A DNA stretch of 39,307 nt from Chitinophagaceae bacterium. GTDB lineage: Bacteria; Bacteroidota; Bacteroidia; Chitinophagales; Chitinophagaceae. Every line of letters starts with the position of its first letter. The stretch's first letter is position 1. The position numbers and the translations under genes were made by a program. The stretch covers positions 1-39,307 of the forward strand of contig JAMLGT010000022.1 of the NCBI GenBank assembly GCA_023957755.1, in the 5' to 3' direction. Of this stretch, positions 35,720-39,307 are shown piece by piece. A model generated the notes under the pieces. The model searched no databases. It was not told where the DNA came from and saw only the letters and a list, made by a program, of their open reading frames with translations.

Positions 35720-36874
35720 TTATTCATTAAATAATTTTATGTATTCTTCAAAAGCATAAATGCGGTTTCTTTTATATCCTGTCACCTCTTTCAGAATGCC
35801 CAGTCTTTGAAAATCAGAAATCAGGCGATTCGCTGTTGATACATGGATATTCAGCAAGCCTGCTACAGTGGCTCCATCCAGAATGGGTTGCTTATACAAT
35901 TCATTAATAAAGCGTTTGCCGTCATTTTGTTTTCTTCCTAATTTTATAAGCCTGTTTAATTCCACATCATCTCTTAAGTGAATAATTTTCTGAAATGTTT
36001 CAACTCCTTTTTTTGAAGTCTCTATCACACCTGCTAAAAAAAATTTAATCCATTGGTATAAATCATTATTGACCCTCACTCCGGTCAAATTACCATAATA
36101 CAATCGCCTGTTCCTTTCAAAAAAATCGCTCAGGTACAATGTGGGTTGTTTTAATATTTTCTTATCAATTAAATATAAGGTGATCAGCAGTCTGCCGATC
36201 CTTCCATTTCCATCTAAGAAAGGATGGATGGTTTCAAACTGATAATGAATAATGGCAATTTTGATGAGATGCGGCACAATAATGGGGATTCCTTCCAGTT
36301 CCACATTAATAAATTTTTCCAGATCGTGCATCAGATCCGGTATTTCTTCATGAGTGGGCGGCACAAAAACCGCATCTTTTAACGTGGCGCCAATCCAGTT
36401 TTGGCTGTTGCGAAATTCACCCGGTAATTTTTCCTTTCCGCGAACACCATCCAAAAGAATGGCATGGGTATTCCTTATGAGCCGGTTGCTTATGGGTAAT
36501 TTCTCCAAATCGTCCATAGCGTTATTCAGCGCCCTGATATAATTGTGCACTTCTGTCCAGTCATCTCTTTTTTCGGGAATCAAATCTTCCGCTTTCAAAA
36601 GCGCTTCTTCCAAACTGGTTTGTGTTCCTTCTATCTTACTGCTTACGGTTGCCTCTTTGGTAACGTGCATTTTAATAAAGAAATCAATGTCTGGTATCAG
36701 GTCTGCAAAAGCATCTAACCTGCCAAGATACCTGTCTGCTTCGCTCATTAGCTGCAGTATTTCAGGCGAGGTCAAAAGCCATTGTACGCAAATGGGATTA
36801 GGCGTAAAGCTTTTGTATTCATACCGTTGTACCCACTTGCCTGCCTTAAATTTTTGTATATCTGCTGTTTGCAT
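35720..36874 (-). CDS. Fic family protein with C-terminal winged-helix domain
   Basis: This 384-residue protein carries the Fic active site HPFLDGNGRIGR (217-228), which transfers AMP or another nucleotide from its cofactor to a hydroxyl group of a target protein. All motif residues (His, Phe, Asp, Gly-Asn-Gly, Arg) are present, so it should be active. An N-terminal inhibitory helix is visible: SSKIEGT at 78-84 fits (S/T)xxxE(G/N), making it a self-inhibited class II Fic enzyme. The last 65 or so residues (ILDGATVAGLLNIHVSTANR, then a wing with YKRNRIYAFEEY) look like a winged helix-turn-helix. No antitoxin gene is adjacent, as expected when the inhibitor is built in. The gene is flanked by the two repeat arrays and by a palindromic operator. 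Confidence 0.93.
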   Translation of the reverse strand: MQTADIQKFKAGKWVQRYEYKSFTPNPICVQWLLTSPEILQLMSEADRYLGRLDAFADLIPDIDFFIKMHVTKEATVSSKIEGTQTSLEEALLKAEDLIPEKRDDWTEVHNYIRALNNAMDDLEKLPISNRLIRNTHAILLDGVRGKEKLPGEFRNSQNWIGATLKDAVFVPPTHEEIPDLMHDLEKFINVELEGIPIIVPHLIKIAIIHYQFETIHPFLDGNGRIGRLLITLYLIDKKILKQPTLYLSDFFERNRRLYYGNLTGVRVNNDLYQWIKFFLAGVIETSKKGVETFQKIIHLRDDVELNRLIKLGRKQNDGKRFINELYKQPILDGATVAGLLNIHVSTANRLISDFQRLGILKEVTGYKRNRIYAFEEYIKLFNE

Positions 36875-36943
36875 AAGTACAAATATAGAATTTTATAATT
36901 GCACTTAATGGCATAAGTGCAATTAAAGATAATTATAATTGCA
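36872..36943 (-). promoter_or_regulatory. fic promoter and palindromic operator
   Basis: A perfect 12-bp inverted repeat, TAATTGCACTTA (36896-36907) and TAAGTGCAATTA (36914-36925) with a 6-base spacer, lies in the promoter region. Further half-sites are at 36874-36884 (TAAGTACAAAT) and 36936-36943 (TAATTGCA). The -7 box TATATTTG (36880-36887, minus strand) ends only 5 bases before the fic ATG, so the transcript would start at or next to the start codon. The -33 box is poor, as expected for a regulated promoter overlapped by the palindrome. Confidence 0.65.
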
Positions 36944-36956
36944 GAATGAAAGCAGG

Positions 36957-37341
36957 TTTTTTCTCAGTGGCCCTCTGTGCCTTCTCTGTCTTCTTCTCTG
37001 TGTAATGTTTTCTCTGTTACACGGAGGGGCACGGAGAATTCACGGAGTTGCACGGAGGATTTTCTTCTCTGTGGTCCTCTGTACCTTCTCTGTATTTTCT
37101 CTCCGTGTTAAGGTTTTTTTGTTACACGGAGTACCACGGAGAATTCACGGAGTTGCACGGAGGTTTTTTTTTCCGTGGTTCTCTGTGTCTTCTCTGTTTT
37201 TCTCTCTGTGTAATTTTTTTGGTACACGGAGTTGCTCGGAGGAGGCACGGAGGTTCACGGAGGTGCTTTTTCTCTGTGGTTTTCTGTGGCTTCTCTGGCT
37301 TTTCCTCTGTGTCATGGTTTTTTGTTACACGGAGGGGCACA
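36957..37341. repeat. CACGGAG/CTCTGTG repeat array 2
   Basis: About 385 bases are built of the same blocks, in the same orientation, as array 1. The last 110 or so bases match the end of array 1 closely (GGAGGAGGCACGGAGGTTCA, then TGGCTTCTCTGGCTTTTCCT, CTGTGTCATG and GTTACACGGAG). The two arrays are therefore direct repeats with the fic gene between them. Open frames in the array only translate the repeat. Confidence 0.85.
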
Positions 37342-37551
37342 TCACGATTCAATCTTCTCACAAATCTCACTTTCCGATACAAAAAGTAAAAACCCTTTAC
37401 TATCAAGGGTTTCAGCTATTTGGGCAACATTAGGGCAACAAGGTTGCTAATATCAAAGGAAAGTGTATAACAAAGAAAGGAAAAAATATTGATTAGTGAA
37501 GTGTCCGAAGTGCCTTATCACTTGCGAGGGCAATTAAGGTGTGGTTACTTT
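37342..37551. other. intergenic segment after array 2
   Basis: It contains the hairpin at 37390-37412 and a short direct repeat, GGGCAACA, three bases, GGGCAACA (about 37422-37440). I see no gene. Confidence 0.35.
37390..37412 (-). terminator. hairpin with T-rich tail
   Basis: On the minus strand AAACCCTT, seven bases, AAGGGTTT is followed by TTACTTTTTG, a reasonable intrinsic terminator about 140 bases beyond the stop of the 37552 gene. It also marks the border between array 2 and unrepeated DNA. Confidence 0.5.
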
Positions 37552-37740
37552 CTAACGCAGTTGCTTTGCTACTGCTTCGGATTGTAAACCCATATACTGG
37601 CAAAATTCTTCAATGGTTACAACTTGGTGTTGTTCCTTACTGAAGTACTCCTTAATCTTCTTAATGAGCTTCCTGCCGTACCTGTCGCTTCTGCCTGTGA
37701 TTACCATAATATCTTTTGGGTAAATGCACATTCTATTCAT
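37552..37740 (-). CDS. conserved-looking small protein, unknown
   Basis: This 62-residue basic protein begins MNRMCIYPKDIMVITGRSDR and continues YGRKLIKKIKEYF and VVTIEEFCQYMGLQSEAVA. The second half could be a helix-turn-helix of the excisionase or DNA-binding kind, but it is short and I do not recognise the family. I have a recollection of similar short proteins in Bacteroidota accessory regions, unverified. The start is ATG at 37740, with a -7 box TATCTTTG and a palindrome upstream. The base composition fits its neighbours. Confidence 0.7.
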   Translation of the reverse strand: MNRMCIYPKDIMVITGRSDRYGRKLIKKIKEYFSKEQHQVVTIEEFCQYMGLQSEAVAKQLR

Positions 37741-37803
37741 TAATCAAAAAACTAATTTTCATACTTCATCTATGCCTTTGCTATGGCTTTGCCTTAGCTA
37801 TTC

Positions 37804-37827
37804 AGTAAAGTATTTACTGCAAAGATA
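37804..37827 (-). promoter_or_regulatory. promoter -7 box with adjoining palindrome
   Basis: TATCTTTG (37820-37827, minus strand) fits the TAnnTTTG box. It is followed at once by AGTAAA, GTA, TTTACT (37804-37818), a perfect inverted repeat at the expected transcription start. The -33 box is weak. This suggests a repressor site or a 5' hairpin. Further down the leader an 11-base unit (GCAAAGCCATA / GCAAAGGCATA) is present twice in tandem. Confidence 0.45.
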
Positions 37828-37901
37828 AAACTATTTTTAATGAGGTATGAACGGTGTTTGTTGGAATAATATGCACTTATCGGAACGAATGACTTCGGCT
37901 T

Positions 37902-37933
37902 TTTGTAAAGGCTATTTATGTATGATATTTTTG
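37902..37933 (+). promoter_or_regulatory. promoter of the 37973 gene
   Basis: TTTG (37902-37905), 20 bases, TATTTTTG (37926-37933) matches the Bacteroidota consensus in both boxes. The leader is about 35 bases, A/T-rich and without a Shine-Dalgarno sequence. Confidence 0.65.
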
Positions 37934-37972
37934 GATTGATATTCATTTTTAACCCAATTAAATTTTAATAAA

Positions 37973-38728
37973 ATGGCTCAACAAAAAGGTATAATCAAGC
38001 TGGACGGTACTATTGGTGGTATCACATTTTACAAGTCCAAAGACGGGTATCTTGCTCGTGAAAAAGGCGGTGTATCTGCCGACAAAATCGCTAACGACCC
38101 TGCGTTCCAAAGAACCCGTGAAAATGGTGCTGAATTTGGTAGAGCGGGTAAAGCTGGCAAAGTTCTTCGCACTTCTCTTCGTGCATTGCTTCAAAACGCT
38201 TCCGATAGCCGTATGGTTAGCCGCTTAACTACTGAAATGCTTAAAGTAGTACAGGCGGACGCTGTAAATCCTCGTGGTGAAAGAAATGTAATTGACGGGG
38301 AAGCAGAATTGCTGCAAGGTTTTGAGTTCAATATTAATGGTAAGCTCGGCACTACTCTCTATGCACCGTTTACGGCTGCAATAGACCGTGTTTCCGGTGC
38401 GCTTACTGTTGATATTCCTGCATTCGTACCTATCCATATGCTTGCTGCTCCGGGTGGCTCTACGCATTACAAAATCATTTCTGCAGGCGTGGAAGTTGAT
38501 TTTGAAAATGAAACCTATGTTATGGATACGCAGGACACTGCAATCCAACCGTGGGACGCAACTGCTACGGCTGCAATCAACCTTGCTAATGCCGTACCTG
38601 CTGCAAGCACTCACCCACTTTTCCTTGCACTTGGTATTGAATTTTATCAGGAAGTAAACGGACAAATGTATCCGTTAAAAAATGGTGCTTTCAATGCCCT
38701 GGCACTGGTGAAAGTAAGCGGTGTGTAA
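37973..38728 (+). CDS. conserved Bacteroidota protein of unknown function
   Basis: This 251-residue soluble protein has no signal peptide or membrane segment. It begins MAQQKGIIKLDGTIGGITFY and continues KSKDGYLAREKGGVSADKIA. A helical segment follows (RTRENGAEFGRAGKAGKVLR, TSLRALLQNASDSRMVSRLT). The second half is beta-rich (FEFNINGKLGTTLYAPFTAA, HYKIISAGVEVDFENETYVM). From memory, near-identical starts occur in many Bacteroidota genomes, often in several copies, but I know no function. The phage-structural look of the N-terminus (a TIGGITFYKS strand, then AFQRTRENGAEFGRA) is an impression only. It stands alone, with its own promoter and a strong terminator. Confidence 0.85.
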   Translation: MAQQKGIIKLDGTIGGITFYKSKDGYLAREKGGVSADKIANDPAFQRTRENGAEFGRAGKAGKVLRTSLRALLQNASDSRMVSRLTTEMLKVVQADAVNPRGERNVIDGEAELLQGFEFNINGKLGTTLYAPFTAAIDRVSGALTVDIPAFVPIHMLAAPGGSTHYKIISAGVEVDFENETYVMDTQDTAIQPWDATATAAINLANAVPAASTHPLFLALGIEFYQEVNGQMYPLKNGAFNALALVKVSGV

Positions 38729-38759
38729 TCTCAACGAACTTTCTTTCAGTTAATAAATT

Positions 38760-38786
38760 AGCTCCTGTTCTCAGGGGCTTTTTTAT
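38760..38786 (+). terminator. intrinsic terminator, probably bidirectional
   Basis: AGCTCCTG, four bases, CAGGGGCT (38760-38779) followed by TTTTTTATTTT is a classic terminator 30 bases beyond the stop of the 37973 gene. On the minus strand the same stem is preceded by A-rich DNA and followed by TAATTTATT, so it can also serve the 38816 gene coming from the other side. Confidence 0.85.
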
Positions 38787-38815
38787 TTTAGGGCATCAAG
38801 GCAAAAACGAATGTT

Positions 38816-38983
38816 TTACTTTTTTTGTTTTGATATTAGAAAGCCATAACAACCATTGCAAATAATCTTCCATTCATTATGATTAAGCACTTCAACTTTT
38901 GTTTTGGAAACCTTGTTAGCATTGCATCTGTCGCAATGGAATGGTTGAGCTTTCTCTGATTTTGTAATATTGAAACGGTTCAT
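38816..38983 (-). CDS. small zinc-ribbon protein
   Basis: The product is 55 residues from ATG at 38983. The frame is open to a TTG 11 codons upstream, which I consider less likely as start. Two Cys pairs are visible: FHCDRCNANK near the start and IICNGCYGFL 28 residues later. This fits a four-cysteine zinc ribbon of the kind found in small nucleic-acid-binding or rubredoxin-like proteins. No further family assignment is possible. It converges with the 37973 gene across the shared terminator. Confidence 0.65.
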   Translation of the reverse strand: MNRFNITKSEKAQPFHCDRCNANKVSKTKVEVLNHNEWKIICNGCYGFLISKQKK

Positions 38984-39099
38984 ATCATTGTCCAATTTTG
39001 GTAGAATTTCTTCCAAAATTAAAAAATCAAGTAACGAAATGTAAATGAAATGCCCTAAAAGGGCAAATCAGATACAAAACGAAAGCCTGACGGCAAACA

Positions 39100-39307
39100 A
39101 TGAGCGAAAAGACCGCCCGGCAAATGATAAACCACAACCGAACCATAACGGAAGGCTACAGGACGGCGGCGCAAATGCCTACTAAAGAAACAACGAGGAA
39201 CGGAAGAAACGCTGCTGAAAGGCTCAATGGCGGGGCGGTGCTGACTGATAATACGAAGCTGCTTTTTCATAATAAAAAATTTATGTGCATTCTTCACGTA
39301 GGCGGCG
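39100..39307 (+). CDS. possible partial coding region at the window edge
   Basis: From ATG at 39100 the plus strand is open to the edge (69 codons, MSEKTARQMINHNRTITEGY, later TKETTRNGRNAAERLNGGAV). On the minus strand an 80-residue frame (39055-39297) covers the same DNA. The stretch is GC-richer than its surroundings. I cannot decide which strand, if any, is coding. The hydrophilic plus-strand reading seems slightly more protein-like, while the minus reading is Arg/Pro/Ser-rich. Confidence 0.25.
   Translation, partial: MSEKTARQMINHNRTITEGYRTAAQMPTKETTRNGRNAAERLNGGAVLTDNTKLLFHNKKFMCILHVGG

Noticed and set aside
35279-35759. Long open frames within the CACGGAG/CTCTGTG arrays, on both strands
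   Set aside because: They are open only because the repeat lacks stops; the products are monotonous translations of the repeat in several frames at once. The same holds for 36939-37450.
35268-37341. Possible CRISPR arrays
   Set aside because: Repeat blocks are short, degenerate and mutually inverted, with no unique spacers of constant length and no cas genes nearby.
37380-37450. Integrase attachment site at the hairpin and GGGCAACA repeats
   Set aside because: No integrase gene or second copy of the sequence lies in the window, so there is nothing to support it.
1-39307. tRNA or rRNA genes and complete insertion sequences
   Set aside because: No cloverleaf-like segment, rRNA signature or transposase gene was recognised by eye; a covariance-model scan was not possible.

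Overview
The window looks like a chromosomal segment from a member of the Bacteroidota, most likely the Chitinophagaceae or a close relative. The reasons are the moderate-to-low GC, A-rich leaders with almost no Shine-Dalgarno sequences, several promoters of the Bacteroidota type (TTTG, about 19-20 bases, TAnnTTTG), short SPII lipoproteins, a TPR-type sensor kinase paired with a LuxR-type regulator, and dispersed GGCTAAAGCC palindromes. All family names here are from reading the sequence; no search was run.

Layout. 1-849 is the 5' part of a PAS histidine kinase (minus strand). 1329-5008 holds three exported proteins with DLNGD/DLDKD calcium-loop-like motifs, plus a decayed gene between two of them. 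5009-6487 is non-coding and rich in palindromic repeats. 6488-8573 is a small operon: a 48-residue protein, a frameshifted small secreted protein and a Tat-exported flavin amine oxidase. 8649-15653 is a membrane-protein cluster with two DUF2207 proteins, one LemA protein, three copies of one small membrane-anchored family and an anchored protein of unknown role.

15684-28386 is the most distinctive part: five tightly spaced genes for a collagen-like lipoprotein, an outer-membrane beta-barrel, a 2221-residue secreted protein, a six-FnIII-domain protein and a seven-repeat RCC1 propeller. A consensus-like promoter precedes the set, and a two-component system (28600-31283) lies directly upstream. 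I infer a jointly made cell-surface assembly.

The plus strand from 32008 to 35202 is housekeeping: pdhB, pruA and pyrR, behind a good promoter. From 35203 to the end the character changes to accessory DNA: two roughly 400-bp arrays of CACGGAG/CTCTGTG repeats flank a Fic-family gene that has a palindromic operator and possibly a leaderless transcript. Small conserved genes and a GC-richer end follow.

Three short genes (near 3000, 8338 and 31707) each read through as a sensible protein if one base is restored in a short run. They are real decayed genes or base-calling errors, and this should be settled before they are interpreted.
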